From Actinomycetes bacterium (GTDB lineage: Bacteria > Actinomycetota > Acidimicrobiia > Acidimicrobiales > Palsa-688), in contig JAKBBA010000003.1 in the NCBI GenBank assembly GCA_021808665.1, positions 1 through 64,000 on the forward strand: DNA of 64,000 nucleotides. The letters run 5' to 3'. Positions 8,740 through 16,950 of the stretch are shown here, one piece after another. The first letter of the stretch is position 1. Each line of letters begins with the position of its first letter. Below the pieces are notes generated by a model. That model ran no database searches. It was not told the DNA's origin and saw nothing but the letters and a program-made list of their open reading frames with translations. The translations under genes were made by a program, and so were the position numbers.

Positions 8740-9309
8740 ATGAAAAAGTACCCAGCTGTGATAGGAGCGACTCTTGCTGGCCTGGCTGGCGTCCTCACGT
8801 TCCACTCAAAGGGCACGTCAGGCTCTCTGTCCGCTTCTCTCGGTGCTACACAGGCCAGCTCCGCAGCGACAAAGCAAGCGAGGGGATCTCAGCCCTCTAC
8901 GACCCCGTCCACTTCGATCGCCTCCAAGGCCGGGGGGAGTACCTCGCAGGCCCAGTCCTCGCAGGCCCAGTCCTCGCAGGCCCAGTCGTCACAAGCGACA
9001 GTTGCGCCGCCGACCACTGCCAACTCCGGCCCTCGAAGCGCGGTTGGTGCCGCAGCACAGTACGGATACGGTGTGATATCGGTAAAAGTCACCGTCAGTG
9101 GAAACAAGATCACAGACATTTCCGTGGCCAACCTTCAAACCGCCGAAAGCTACTCCCAGCAGCTTGCTAATCAGGTGATACCTATGCTGCGCAACGAGAT
9201 CCTCAAGGCTCAGAGCCTCCACGTCTATGGGATATCTGGTGCAACCTACACTAGCGATGCCTATGCCCAGTCGGTTCAGTCGGCTTTGACAAAGCTTCAT
9301 TTTGCCTGA
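8740..9309 (+). CDS. Exported FMN-binding domain protein (flavinylation target)
   Basis: A 189-residue protein with one N-terminal hydrophobic segment (about 4-20), a long Ser/Thr/Gln/Ala-rich linker (25-100) and a C-terminal FMN-binding domain (about 105-187). The domain ends with GISGATYTS; Thr169 of SGAT is the residue that ApbE modifies with FMN through a phosphoester bond in this family. The linker contains a SQAQS repeat encoded by three near-identical 15-base units. ATG 8740 has GGAGG 7 bases upstream, which decides the start over the longer frame. It sits 28 bases after the ferric-reductase gene and 12 before apbE. Confidence 0.9.
   Translation: MKKYPAVIGATLAGLAGVLTFHSKGTSGSLSASLGATQASSAATKQARGSQPSTTPSTSIASKAGGSTSQAQSSQAQSSQAQSSQATVAPPTTANSGPRSAVGAAAQYGYGVISVKVTVSGNKITDISVANLQTAESYSQQLANQVIPMLRNEILKAQSLHVYGISGATYTSDAYAQSVQSALTKLHFA
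8944..8988 (+). repeat. Three tandem 15-bp units in the FMN-protein linker
   Basis: The unit TCGCAGGCCCAGTCC occurs three times in a row (the last with one change) and encodes SQAQS. It may vary in copy number between strains by slippage. It sits in the disordered linker of the FMN-binding protein. Confidence 0.9.
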
Positions 9310-9321
9310 CGCATCTAAGCG

Positions 9322-10098
9322 ATGACCGTCCGCTCGGCCAGGCAAGTGCGCTTCTCCCACGACGAAGAGGTTATGGGTACCGTAGTGTCGTTTCGGATTT
9401 TAGGCTACCGGTGCACTGACCAGGCGTTACTGGGGGCTCTGGGCGACGTCTGCGCTTTTTTGCACTACGTCGATGACACTTTTAGCACGTGGAAGCCAGC
9501 CAGCCCTCTCAGCCGTCTACGACGTAATGAAGTGGGTATCAGCGATGTTCCAGCTGAGATTCCAACGGTCCTGGCACTGTGCGAGGAGGCTCGCGCTATC
9601 TCTGGAGGTTGGTTCGACCCCTGGTCGATGCCCGGCGGCGTCGACCCGACCGGACTTGTCAAGGGCTGGGCGATCGAGCAGTCAGCTGGGCTTCTATCCG
9701 ACGCAGGCGTGGATGCGGCGATCCTGAACGGGGGAGGTGACATCGCAGTTATCGGAGTTCCCGAGGGATCCTCTTACTGGCCGGTCGGAATACAGCACCC
9801 TTGGCGGTCCGACGCGTTGGCATGTTCCTTAGCAGTTGAGGCAGCAGTGGCGACGTCGGGTAGCTACGAGCGAGGCTTGCACCTTGTGGACCCTCGCAAC
9901 GCCCTGCCGTCCCGTCAGGTGGCTTCCGCGACCGTCACGGGCCCCAGCCTCGCCATCTGCGACGCTCTGGCCACCGCTCTCGCCGTCGGCGGCGACGCGG
10001 TCTGGGAACGGATCGTCGACCTTGTGGGTGTCGAGGCTTACATGATTCGTCCGGACGGCACTGAAGTGGCCTCCGACGGCATCATCGTCGTAGGCTGA
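9322..10098 (+). CDS. apbE: FAD:protein FMN transferase
   Basis: A 258-residue flavin transferase that moves FMN from FAD onto a Thr/Ser of a partner protein. The family motifs are in order: MGTVVSF (18-24), DPTGLVKGWAI (108-118), NGGGD (136-140), SGSYERGLHLVDPR (about 179-192) and DALATAL (214-220, with the metal-site Asp). There is no lipobox or clear signal peptide, unlike many ApbE lipoproteins, so its compartment is uncertain; modification may occur before export. The neighbouring FMN-binding protein is the obvious substrate. Confidence 0.93.
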   Translation: MTVRSARQVRFSHDEEVMGTVVSFRILGYRCTDQALLGALGDVCAFLHYVDDTFSTWKPASPLSRLRRNEVGISDVPAEIPTVLALCEEARAISGGWFDPWSMPGGVDPTGLVKGWAIEQSAGLLSDAGVDAAILNGGGDIAVIGVPEGSSYWPVGIQHPWRSDALACSLAVEAAVATSGSYERGLHLVDPRNALPSRQVASATVTGPSLAICDALATALAVGGDAVWERIVDLVGVEAYMIRPDGTEVASDGIIVVG

Positions 10099-10189
10099 AT
10101 GTCCAACGTTTTGGGCCCCCAGAAATTGCGGCTCAGGGTTTGGCTCCCAAACTTGGCCGTGCCCGCACGCGAGTAGTTAGAGTTGCTTC

Positions 10190-11203
10190 ATGCTCGTCGA
10201 CGGAGGCATCGGAAGCGACTTGAAAGAGGCGGCCGGCGCCGCCCGAAAAGCCGAGGAGGCAGGCTACGACGCTATCTGGTCTGCCGAAACCGGCCACGAT
10301 CCCCTCCTATCGCTGCTTTTGGCGGCAGAGCACACCGAGAGGATCAGCCTTGGCACTGCCATAGTGGTGGCGTTCGGTCGAAGTCCGATGACCCTTGCCA
10401 ACCAGGGTTGGGATCTCAACGAGTTCTCCGGTGGCCGCCTGCTGCTAGGTCTCGGTTCGCAGATCAAGCCTCACATCGAGAAGCGTTACTCTATGCCGTG
10501 GTCGCATCCGGCTCGCCGGATGCGTGAATACATCCTCGCCATGAGGGCCATCTGGGACTGCTGGCAGAACGGAACCAAGCTCGATTTTCGTGGCGAGTTC
10601 TACACGCACACGCTCATGACACCCTTCTTCAATCCCGGGCCATCAGCTTTTGGGCCTCCGAAGGTCTTCCTCGCTGCGGTCGGAACAGAAATGACCAAGG
10701 TAGCGGCCGAGGTGGCTGACGGGCTCTTGGTCCACGGCTTTACCACCGAACGCTACCTGCGGGAGGTCACGCTGCCAGCCGTCGAAGGGGTCCTGCGAGC
10801 CCGTGGCCGGGAGTTAGAGGACTTCCAGCTATCATACCCAGCGTTCGTCGTCACCGGCGAAAGCAGGGAGGAGGTAACCGCCGCAGAGCAGGGCACTCGC
10901 AGGCAGATCGCGTTTTACGCTTCGACTCCCGCCTACCGCGCAGTGCTCGACCTCCACGGTTGGGGGGACCTCCAACCAGAACTGACTGCACTCTCGAAGC
11001 AGGGCCGCTGGGAGGACATGGGAAGGCTCATCGACGATGATGTCTTAAATGCCTTCGCTGTGCGCGGCGACCCCGAGCAGATACCGGCTCTCCTGATCGG
11101 ACGCTTCGGCGACGTGATCGACCGTATAAGCCTCTATATGCCCTACGATTCGGGCCGAGGGACAGCAGCAAAGATAATGGCCGGGCTTCGCGACCTGCGC
11201 TGA
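10190..11203 (+). CDS. LLM-class F420-dependent oxidoreductase (TIGR03617-like)
   Basis: A 337-residue TIM-barrel protein of the luciferase-like monooxygenase superfamily. The motifs AEEAGYDAIWSAET (about 24-37), SLGTAIVVAFGRSPM and FSGGRLLLGLGSQIKPHIEKRY point to the F420-type branch, close to the TIGR03617 group. ATG 10190 lies 6 bases after TAGAGT, a good -10 match, so the transcript may be leaderless. Its stop overlaps the start of an acyl-CoA dehydrogenase, and a second LLM gene follows, suggesting one acyl-CoA or lipid-oxidation operon. The substrate is unknown. Confidence 0.87.
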   Translation: MLVDGGIGSDLKEAAGAARKAEEAGYDAIWSAETGHDPLLSLLLAAEHTERISLGTAIVVAFGRSPMTLANQGWDLNEFSGGRLLLGLGSQIKPHIEKRYSMPWSHPARRMREYILAMRAIWDCWQNGTKLDFRGEFYTHTLMTPFFNPGPSAFGPPKVFLAAVGTEMTKVAAEVADGLLVHGFTTERYLREVTLPAVEGVLRARGRELEDFQLSYPAFVVTGESREEVTAAEQGTRRQIAFYASTPAYRAVLDLHGWGDLQPELTALSKQGRWEDMGRLIDDDVLNAFAVRGDPEQIPALLIGRFGDVIDRISLYMPYDSGRGTAAKIMAGLRDLR

Positions 11204-12372
11204 TGGATCTCGACGCACAGGTGACGGATGAGCTCGTCGCCACCGTCAGGACTTGGGTGGCCAAGCAAGTCATTCCCGATGTCGCTAAGTTCGAGCACGC
11301 CGATATCTACCCTGACGAATGGGTTTCCCAGATGCGCTATTTCGGCCTCTTCGGTGCCGGGATACCCGAGGAGTACGGAGGGCTGGGCCTGGACACGGTT
11401 ACCTACGCCCGAATCATGGAAGAGCTCTCCTACGGGTGGATGTCATTAGCCGGGGTGCTGAACACCCATACGATCGCCGCTGTTCTGATCGCCCGTCACG
11501 GTTCGCAGGAGATGAGGGAGCGACTTCTTCCTCTGATGGCGGCCGGGGACATCCGTGGGGCCCTTTCGCTGTCGGAGCCCGACGCCGGCTCTGACACGTC
11601 CGCTTTACGCTGTCGTGCCACCCCCGATGGCGACGAGTACATCCTCGACGGAACGAAAATGTGGGTCACTAATGGCGAACGGGCTTCGGTGATAGCTCTG
11701 GCGGCGCGAACTCCCGAAGGGATCACCTGCTTCGTGGTCGAGAAGCAGCCCGGACCTACCTCCGGTTCTATCTCCGTGTCCAAACGGATCGCAAAGCTCG
11801 GCTACAAAGGACTGGAAACAGTCGAGATGACCTATTCCGGCCACAGAGTCCCGGCGTCATCTGTGCTTGGAGGGGCGGAGGGCCTCGGCGCAGGTCTGCG
11901 ATATATCCTCGGTGGTTTGGAGCTCGGAAGGATCAACGTGGCGGCCCGGGCGGTTGGCGTCGCCCGCGCCGCCTACGACGCAGCGATGCGCTACGCACAC
12001 GAGCGTGCCACATTCGGTGTACCGATAGGTCGCCACCAGGCGATAGCGTTCAAGATCGCTGACATGGCCACCAAGATAGAGGCGTCTCGGCTGCTGGTCG
12101 AAAGCGCAGCAAGGCGTTTCGAGGCGGGCGAGCGGGCCGATGTGGAGGCAGGTATGGCCAAACTGTTCGCTTCGGAGACGGCTTTCGAGGTGGCGACGGA
12201 GGCGATGCGGATCCACGGAGGTTATGGCTACACCAGCGAACTGCCCATCGAGCGTTACTATCGGGATGCTCCGTTGATGATGATCGGTGAGGGCACCAAC
12301 GAAATCCAGCGGATAGTGATAGCACGCGGGTTGATGCAGCGCTGGGAAGCCGCCGAGGCGGGCCGGGGATGA
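11203..12372 (+). CDS. Acyl-CoA dehydrogenase
   Basis: A 389-residue FAD-dependent acyl-CoA dehydrogenase. An N-terminal helical domain precedes GALSLSEPDAGSDTSALR (FAD-side segment), YILDGTKMWVTNG, and the C-terminal signature HERATFGVPIGRHQAIAFKIADMA and IHGGYGYTSELPIERYYRDA. The ending GEGTNEIQRIVIAR is typical, and the Glu of GEGTNEIQ is in the position of the catalytic base of the short-chain enzymes. The ATG overlaps the preceding LLM stop by one base and the stop overlaps the next LLM gene by four. Acyl chain preference cannot be read. Confidence 0.93.
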   Translation: MDLDAQVTDELVATVRTWVAKQVIPDVAKFEHADIYPDEWVSQMRYFGLFGAGIPEEYGGLGLDTVTYARIMEELSYGWMSLAGVLNTHTIAAVLIARHGSQEMRERLLPLMAAGDIRGALSLSEPDAGSDTSALRCRATPDGDEYILDGTKMWVTNGERASVIALAARTPEGITCFVVEKQPGPTSGSISVSKRIAKLGYKGLETVEMTYSGHRVPASSVLGGAEGLGAGLRYILGGLELGRINVAARAVGVARAAYDAAMRYAHERATFGVPIGRHQAIAFKIADMATKIEASRLLVESAARRFEAGERADVEAGMAKLFASETAFEVATEAMRIHGGYGYTSELPIERYYRDAPLMMIGEGTNEIQRIVIARGLMQRWEAAEAGRG

Positions 12373-13307
12373 AGGTCCGCTTCGCCGTGTCCGTGGCTGG
12401 CGGACCTCCGGACCCCGTCGGCCTAGGCGACGTCGTCGCCGAGGCCGAGGAGCAAGGGTTCGACACGATTTGGCTTTCCGACGTGCCGATGCTCCCTTCT
12501 ACGGACCCGATGCTCGGCGTGGCCTTCGCTGCTGCGAGAAGCTCCCGAATGCGTCTAGGTGTCAACTTGATTCCGTTCGGCTCGACCAGGTTTGTGACTG
12601 CTCACCGCTTGGCTCAACTCGACCGTCTGACGGGCGGTAGGCTTCTGGTGACGCTGGTACCAGGCTTGGATCAGCCGGGGGAACGCCAGGCGTTGGGGAC
12701 CTCAGGGCGCCGGCGAGGGGACCTGATCGAGGAGATGCTCCCCGAGTTGCGCTGCTGGTGGACGGGCGAGGAGGTCGACCTCGGGGACGGGACGACAGCG
12801 AAGCTGGCTGTTACTCCGACGCAGGCACCACTGGAGGTATGGCTGGGTGGCTCCGGTCCGGGAGCGATACGCCGAGCCGGCCGGGTTGCCGACGGCTGGC
12901 TCGGCGCTCGCGTGTCACCCGAGCGCGCCGGTGAGATAAGGCGTGAGATACTTCGTCAGGCCGAGATGTCGGGTCGAACCATAGACCCCGAGCATTTCGG
13001 TTTGTCTCTCGCTTACGCTCGAAGTGCTGCTGATCTTGACCGGGCGAAGCGGATCAGGCCGCCGAGGTTAGCTCCGCACCCGTCGGAGCCTCGCAACGCC
13101 CCCCACGGCGCAGGCTACGACCGGCCTCACGAGGCCGTCCCGGTCGGAGTTTCGGCGCTACGGGACCTGGTAGGTCGTCTTGTCGACGAGGGGCTCTCCA
13201 AGTTCGTCGTCCGCCCCGCCGCGCCTCCGGAAGAGGCGAGCGGCGGCAGCGGCTGGCCGGCGGAACTGGAATGGCTCGCAGCCGCCCTACTCGACCTACA
13301 GAGCTGA
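12369..13307 (+). CDS. LLM-class flavin/F420-dependent oxidoreductase
   Basis: A 312-residue LLM-superfamily protein. EAEEQGFDTIWLSDVPML, HRLAQLDRLTGGRLLVTLVPG and WLGGSGPGAIRRAGRVADGWLGA are the characteristic barrel strands. The ATG is part of an ATGA overlap with the acyl-CoA dehydrogenase stop, so the two are translationally coupled. After about residue 230 the sequence is Pro/Arg-rich and atypical before a standard last helix, which may be a lineage-specific insertion. The cofactor (F420 or FMN) is not decidable from the sequence alone. Confidence 0.85.
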   Translation: MKVRFAVSVAGGPPDPVGLGDVVAEAEEQGFDTIWLSDVPMLPSTDPMLGVAFAAARSSRMRLGVNLIPFGSTRFVTAHRLAQLDRLTGGRLLVTLVPGLDQPGERQALGTSGRRRGDLIEEMLPELRCWWTGEEVDLGDGTTAKLAVTPTQAPLEVWLGGSGPGAIRRAGRVADGWLGARVSPERAGEIRREILRQAEMSGRTIDPEHFGLSLAYARSAADLDRAKRIRPPRLAPHPSEPRNAPHGAGYDRPHEAVPVGVSALRDLVGRLVDEGLSKFVVRPAAPPEEASGGSGWPAELEWLAAALLDLQS

Positions 13308-13381
13308 CCTGGCTCTGTCCGAAGGCAGTCAGCCTTGCGTGTAGGCGACAGGGGCCACTTGCGAGGCGGGTCCCGTCGGGC

Positions 13382-13756
13382 TCAACCGGGAGACACCCCG
13401 GCGGCTCTGGCGACCCTGTCCGCCTCCAGGTTGGCGTCGGTGGTGTCGGGTACCCCGACCAGGAAGCGGCAGAAGCGGCCGGCGTTGACTTCGACGAGCA
13501 CGGCGGCCCGCTCCCGCCTCAACACGCAGAAGTCGTACTGGCGATCCCCGTGTATCCAGGTTCCGACGGCGGCGACGCCGCGCAGGACCGTGCCGGCCAT
13601 CCGCCTACCGCGCAGGGTCATCCAAGGGTTGTCGACCGCTTTAGCTCGGCGAACGGAACTCAGGGGCACTCGGACGTCTCCGTGGAAGCCGAGGATCTTT
13701 TGGGTTAAGGGCATGTGCAGCACCAAGTCGCTGCCGTCTACTACAAGTTCGGCCAC
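13382..13756 (-). CDS. Conserved hypothetical protein, PH-like/membrane-regulator type
   Basis: A 124-residue soluble protein convergent with the LLM gene on the plus strand. It begins MAELVVDGSDLVLHMP and contains HGDVRVPLSSVRRAKAV and a central GTWIHGDRQYDFCVLRRERAAVLVE segment. This pattern recurs in small actinobacterial proteins of unknown function that resemble a PH-type beta barrel. No catalytic motif is seen. The frame has the codon and composition pattern of real genes nearby. Function unknown. Confidence 0.72.
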   Translation of the reverse strand: MAELVVDGSDLVLHMPLTQKILGFHGDVRVPLSSVRRAKAVDNPWMTLRGRRMAGTVLRGVAAVGTWIHGDRQYDFCVLRRERAAVLVEVNAGRFCRFLVGVPDTTDANLEADRVARAAGVSPG

Positions 13757-13830
13757 GACAGACGAGCATAGGCACCGCCACCGGCCGGCGTCCTGCGTAG
13801 GTCACTGGCCGGCTTGGTAGGTTCGAGGGC

Positions 13831-13893
13831 ATGAAACCGGTTTCAACAGCTGTGAGTTCGACGGCAACAGCGGCCAGGATTGCCGGCCGGTGA
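13831..13893 (+). CDS. Possible 20-residue leader peptide of the queC operon
   Basis: ATG 13831 opens a 20-codon frame rich in Ser, Thr and Ala that ends in TGA sharing GTGA with the queC start. A GAGG is close upstream. The exact coupling overlap suggests a leader or upstream ORF that feeds ribosomes into queC, but composition alone cannot prove translation. A perfect 14-base palindrome covers its first codons. Confidence 0.3.
   Translation: MKPVSTAVSSTATAARIAGR
13832..13845. promoter_or_regulatory. LacI/GalR-type palindrome upstream of queC
   Basis: TGAAACCGGTTTCA is a perfect 14-base palindrome with a central CG, the form typical of LacI/GalR-family operators. It lies 45 bases before the queC start. 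No LacI-family regulator gene is in the window. Confidence 0.4.
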
Positions 13894-14570
13894 CCAAGGC
13901 AGTGGTCCTTCTAAGCGGCGGCCTCGACTCAGCCACTGCGCTAGCCGAAGCCAAAGCGGCCGGGTTCGAGTGCTATGCGCTCAGCTTCGACTACGGCCAG
14001 CGCCACACGGTGGAGCTCGACGCTGCCCGCAGGGTGGCCAGGGCGACAGGCGTAGCCGATCATGTTATAAGTCGCATCGACCTTCGCCGCTTCGGTGGGT
14101 CTGCTCTTACGTCCGACCTCGACGTGCCAAAAGGGCGGGAGTTGGATCACATGGCCGAGGGGATTCCGGTAACTTACGTTCCGGCGCGTAACACGGTGTT
14201 CCTCTCTTTTGCTCTTGCCTGGGCTGAGACCCTGCCGGCGTCGGACATTTTCATCGGGATCAACGCCGTGGATTTCAGTGGTTATCCCGACTGCCGTCCG
14301 GAGTTCCTCAGGGCTTTCGAGGAGATGGCCAACCTGGCGACGAGGTTGGGCACTGAAGGCGAGGCGCGTATCAAGATCCGCGCGCCTTTGATGTCGATGA
14401 ACAAGGCTCAGATCATCACCAGAGGCGTCGAGCTCGGCGTCGACTACGCCCTTACGAGCACGTGTTACGACCCTAGTGAGCAGGGAAGTCCCTGCCGGGC
14501 CTGCGACGCCTGCCTACTCAGGGCGAAAGGGTTCGCCGACGCGGGGTTTGCGGACCCCCTTTTGAGCTGA
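13890..14570 (+). CDS. queC: 7-cyano-7-deazaguanine synthase
   Basis: Converts 7-carboxy-7-deazaguanine to preQ0 using ATP and ammonia. It is 226 residues long. The PP-loop ATP motif SGGLDS is at 9-14, and the zinc cysteines are Cys192, Cys202, Cys205 and Cys208 ([18 protein letters not shown]). GTG 13890 overlaps the stop of a short upstream frame by four bases. queE and queD follow on the same strand, so the three pathway enzymes are co-transcribed. preQ0 may go to tRNA queuosine or to another 7-deazapurine product; queF, tgt and the GTP cyclohydrolase gene are not in the window. Confidence 0.95.
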   Translation: MTKAVVLLSGGLDSATALAEAKAAGFECYALSFDYGQRHTVELDAARRVARATGVADHVISRIDLRRFGGSALTSDLDVPKGRELDHMAEGIPVTYVPARNTVFLSFALAWAETLPASDIFIGINAVDFSGYPDCRPEFLRAFEEMANLATRLGTEGEARIKIRAPLMSMNKAQIITRGVELGVDYALTSTCYDPSEQGSPCRACDACLLRAKGFADAGFADPLLS

Positions 14571-14627
14571 GACGTTGCCCTCCACTGCTTTCGGCCGCAG
14601 CGGGCCGACTCGGGAAAGAATATCAAT

Positions 14628-15281
14628 ATGTACCGGGTGAAAGAGATCTTCTACACCCTCCAAGGCGAAGGCGTGAGAGCTGGCAGGCCGGCCGTGTTCT
14701 GCCGCTTCTCAGGGTGCAACCTTTGGAGCGGACGGGAGAGGCAGCGCGCCACCGCAGCGTGCCGGTTCTGCGACACCGACTTCGTGGGTGTCGACGGGCC
14801 CGGCGGCGGTCGCTTCCCCGACGCCGACACTCTCGCAGAGGCCGTCCGCTTGCGATGGCCATGCAAGGCGAGCCTGGACGCCAGGCAGGGTGCTGCCATT
14901 CCTTACGTTGTATGCACAGGAGGGGAGCCCCTGCTGCAGGTGGACGCGGACCTGACGGCAGCCCTGCATGCGAGCGGTTTCGAGGTCGCAGTCGAGACCA
15001 ACGGCACCAAGCACGTTCCGCCAGGTGTGGACTGGGTGTGTGTGAGCCCCAAGGCCGGCGCCGAGATGGTTGTGCGAGCCGGCAACGAGGTCAAAGTGGT
15101 ATACCCCCAGGAGGGCCTCGACCTGGACCTGCTGGCGTCGCTCGACTTCGAGCACCGCCTCTTGCAGCCGATGGACGGACCCGACCGTGACGACAACACC
15201 GCTGCGGCGGTCCGTTACTGCTTGAGCAACCCACAGTGGCGACTATCCTTGCAAACCCACAAGCTGTTGGGTATACCGTGA
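14628..15281 (+). CDS. queE: 7-carboxy-7-deazaguanine synthase (radical SAM)
   Basis: A radical-SAM enzyme that rearranges 6-carboxytetrahydropterin to 7-carboxy-7-deazaguanine. It is 217 residues long. The [4Fe-4S] cysteines have the QueE-specific spacing Cys30-x14-Cys45-x2-Cys48 in place of the usual CxxxCxxC. The N-terminal [16 protein letters not shown] motif and the CTGGEPLLQ glycine-rich SAM segment are present. It lies between queC and queD. The spacing to queC (57 bases) is longer than elsewhere in the operon, leaving room for an internal promoter. Confidence 0.95.
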   Translation: MYRVKEIFYTLQGEGVRAGRPAVFCRFSGCNLWSGRERQRATAACRFCDTDFVGVDGPGGGRFPDADTLAEAVRLRWPCKASLDARQGAAIPYVVCTGGEPLLQVDADLTAALHASGFEVAVETNGTKHVPPGVDWVCVSPKAGAEMVVRAGNEVKVVYPQEGLDLDLLASLDFEHRLLQPMDGPDRDDNTAAAVRYCLSNPQWRLSLQTHKLLGIP

Positions 15282-15303
15282 GCTACGAGACGACGGGAAT
15301 TGT

Positions 15304-15681
15304 GTGAGCGACGTCGAGATCTTCAAGGAGTTCACCTTCGAGGCTGCACATCGGCTTCCCAACGTGGCGGAAGGTCACAAGTGTGGTCGACTTCACGGTC
15401 ACTCGTTCCGGGCTGGAGTCTACGTGAGCGGCCCGGTAGACCCGGTGAGCGGGTGGGTGACAGATTTCGCTGACCTAAAGGCCGCCGTGGCCCCGCTCGT
15501 AGACGACCTGGATCACCGTTACCTAAACGAGGTCGACGGCTTGGATAACCCTACCAGCGAGAACCTGGCCCGGTGGATCTGGTTCCGTCTGTCCGATCGC
15601 CTGAGACCTCCGCTGCACCTTACGAAGGTCACTGTAAGCGAGACGTGTACGACTGGGTGCTCATACCGGGGTCCCAGTTAA
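15304..15681 (+). CDS. queD: 6-carboxy-5,6,7,8-tetrahydropterin synthase
   Basis: Converts 7,8-dihydroneopterin triphosphate to 6-carboxytetrahydropterin. It is 125 residues long, the normal size for QueD. The zinc ligands are His16 (EAAHRL), His31 and His33 (LHGHSF). Catalytic Cys27 (HKCGRLHGH) and the Asp70/His71 pair (LDHRYLN) are present, as are the PTSEN motif (83-87) and the C-terminal [11 protein letters not shown]. The start is GTG 15304, 22 bases after queE. Confidence 0.95.
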   Translation: MSDVEIFKEFTFEAAHRLPNVAEGHKCGRLHGHSFRAGVYVSGPVDPVSGWVTDFADLKAAVAPLVDDLDHRYLNEVDGLDNPTSENLARWIWFRLSDRLRPPLHLTKVTVSETCTTGCSYRGPS

Positions 15682-15719
15682 CAACCCGGCGCGGCCGACC
15701 CGGATGTTATCTTCGCAAG

Positions 15720-16646
15720 GTGAGTTTCGACACGACGATAACCCTGACTGGACCGTGGCGGAGACCCGCTCAGATGCTCGCAGAGCAAAGCTACGACGGG
15801 CATTCCAGTGTCCACGACGCGTCGACCGCCGCCTCCCTCGGCTTGAGAGGGGCTCCGATCGAGGCGCCAACCCATTTCAGCCAGTTCGACCCACTGTGCT
15901 ATCTGATGTGGGGGCGATCCTGGTTCGAGCAAGGTTGCATCAGCTGTCACTTCCAGACGATGGTCGTCGAAGGAGAGGAGGTTCAGGCGACGGTGACCAC
16001 CTCAGGGGGAACGTCGGCGAAGCTCGAAGCTCACAAGCCTGACGGCACCTCCGTTCTTAAGGGGACAGCGTCGATAGGCTCAGCCGCTGCACCGAGCGAA
16101 CTGACCCGGAGGCTCTCAATCCTGGGAGATCCCGGGGAGCTCTTCGTCGTAGACCAACTCGAAGTCGGAATGACCGAGCAGGGTGAGGTCGCGTCGGTCG
16201 ACTTTGACACGCCCAACGGGGACGGCTACCCGTTCAGCCTCACCGAGAAGCTCAAGCGTATAACCGAGTCGCACCCCTGGTATTCCCGTGAGGGCAGTAC
16301 AGCGTCCCCGTGGGGGGAAGCGGTACTGCCGATGGAGATGATCAGTGTCCTGTCCAACAAGGTCGGACCGCGATGGCCTATCCGGCGCCCTTCGCTTGGG
16401 CTGTTCTTGGACTTGGAAGTGCGCCTCGTCGAGGGTCCGGTGTTCGTCGGGCGCTCCTACGAACTCAGCCGGGAGATCGTCGGTATCGGCCAGAGCCGTC
16501 GCACTGAGTCCTACTGGACGAAGACGACTCTGACGGACATCCAGACGGGCAAGGTAACCGCCGAGGCGCTCCTCCACAGCGGTGTTTTCAAACAGTCTTA
16601 CCCTGGGTACCCACCCGATAAGATTCCTGGTGCCCAGTCCGGTTGA
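15720..16646 (+). CDS. Hypothetical protein, possible hotdog-fold (MaoC-like)
   Basis: A 308-residue soluble protein. The segment SSVHDASTAASLGLRGAPIEAPTHFSQFDPL followed by FEQGCISCHFQTMVVEGEEVQATV resembles the layout of MaoC/hotdog hydratase-like proteins (Asp/His-containing region, then a beta-strand with a conserved hydrophobic helix), apparently in two halves. No catalytic assignment is possible by eye. I chose GTG 15720 because the longer frame (to 15573) overlaps queD by more than 100 bases. It lies directly after queD, though a role in that pathway is not suggested by the sequence. Confidence 0.7.
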   Translation: MSFDTTITLTGPWRRPAQMLAEQSYDGHSSVHDASTAASLGLRGAPIEAPTHFSQFDPLCYLMWGRSWFEQGCISCHFQTMVVEGEEVQATVTTSGGTSAKLEAHKPDGTSVLKGTASIGSAAAPSELTRRLSILGDPGELFVVDQLEVGMTEQGEVASVDFDTPNGDGYPFSLTEKLKRITESHPWYSREGSTASPWGEAVLPMEMISVLSNKVGPRWPIRRPSLGLFLDLEVRLVEGPVFVGRSYELSREIVGIGQSRRTESYWTKTTLTDIQTGKVTAEALLHSGVFKQSYPGYPPDKIPGAQSG

Positions 16647-16699
16647 CGACACCACGGGTTGGACCTTGTTTGAGGCCGCTGTGAGCGTTGGAGGAAGCA

Positions 16700-16927
16700 A
16701 TGCCAGTCTATGAGTACGCATGCCGTACCTGCGAGAGCAATTTCGAGATACGCCGCTCGATGAGCAACTCGTCCGACCCCGCAACCTGCCCGCAAGGGCA
16801 TTCCGACACGAGGCGGGTCCTGTCGGTGTTCGCTTCTGTCGGCCGGGGCGGTCAGGCGACCCCCGCCCCGCAGGCTGGCCCCGCAGGCGGTTGCGGAGCC
16901 GGGTGCGCTTGTGCTGCGGGCGCCTGA
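16700..16927 (+). CDS. FmdB-family zinc-ribbon protein
   Basis: A 75-residue protein beginning MPVYEYACRTCESNFEI, the signature of the FmdB/CxxC putative regulatory family. The zinc ribbon is formed by Cys8/Cys11 with CPQGH further on. The C-terminus is Gly/Cys-rich (AGGCGAGCACAAGA), as often seen in this family. GGAGG 7 bases before ATG 16700 fixes the start. The role in the cell is unknown; suggested functions are nucleic-acid binding or regulation. Confidence 0.88.
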   Translation: MPVYEYACRTCESNFEIRRSMSNSSDPATCPQGHSDTRRVLSVFASVGRGGQATPAPQAGPAGGCGAGCACAAGA

Positions 16928-16950
16928 AGCGCGGTCACTGGCTTAGGGGG

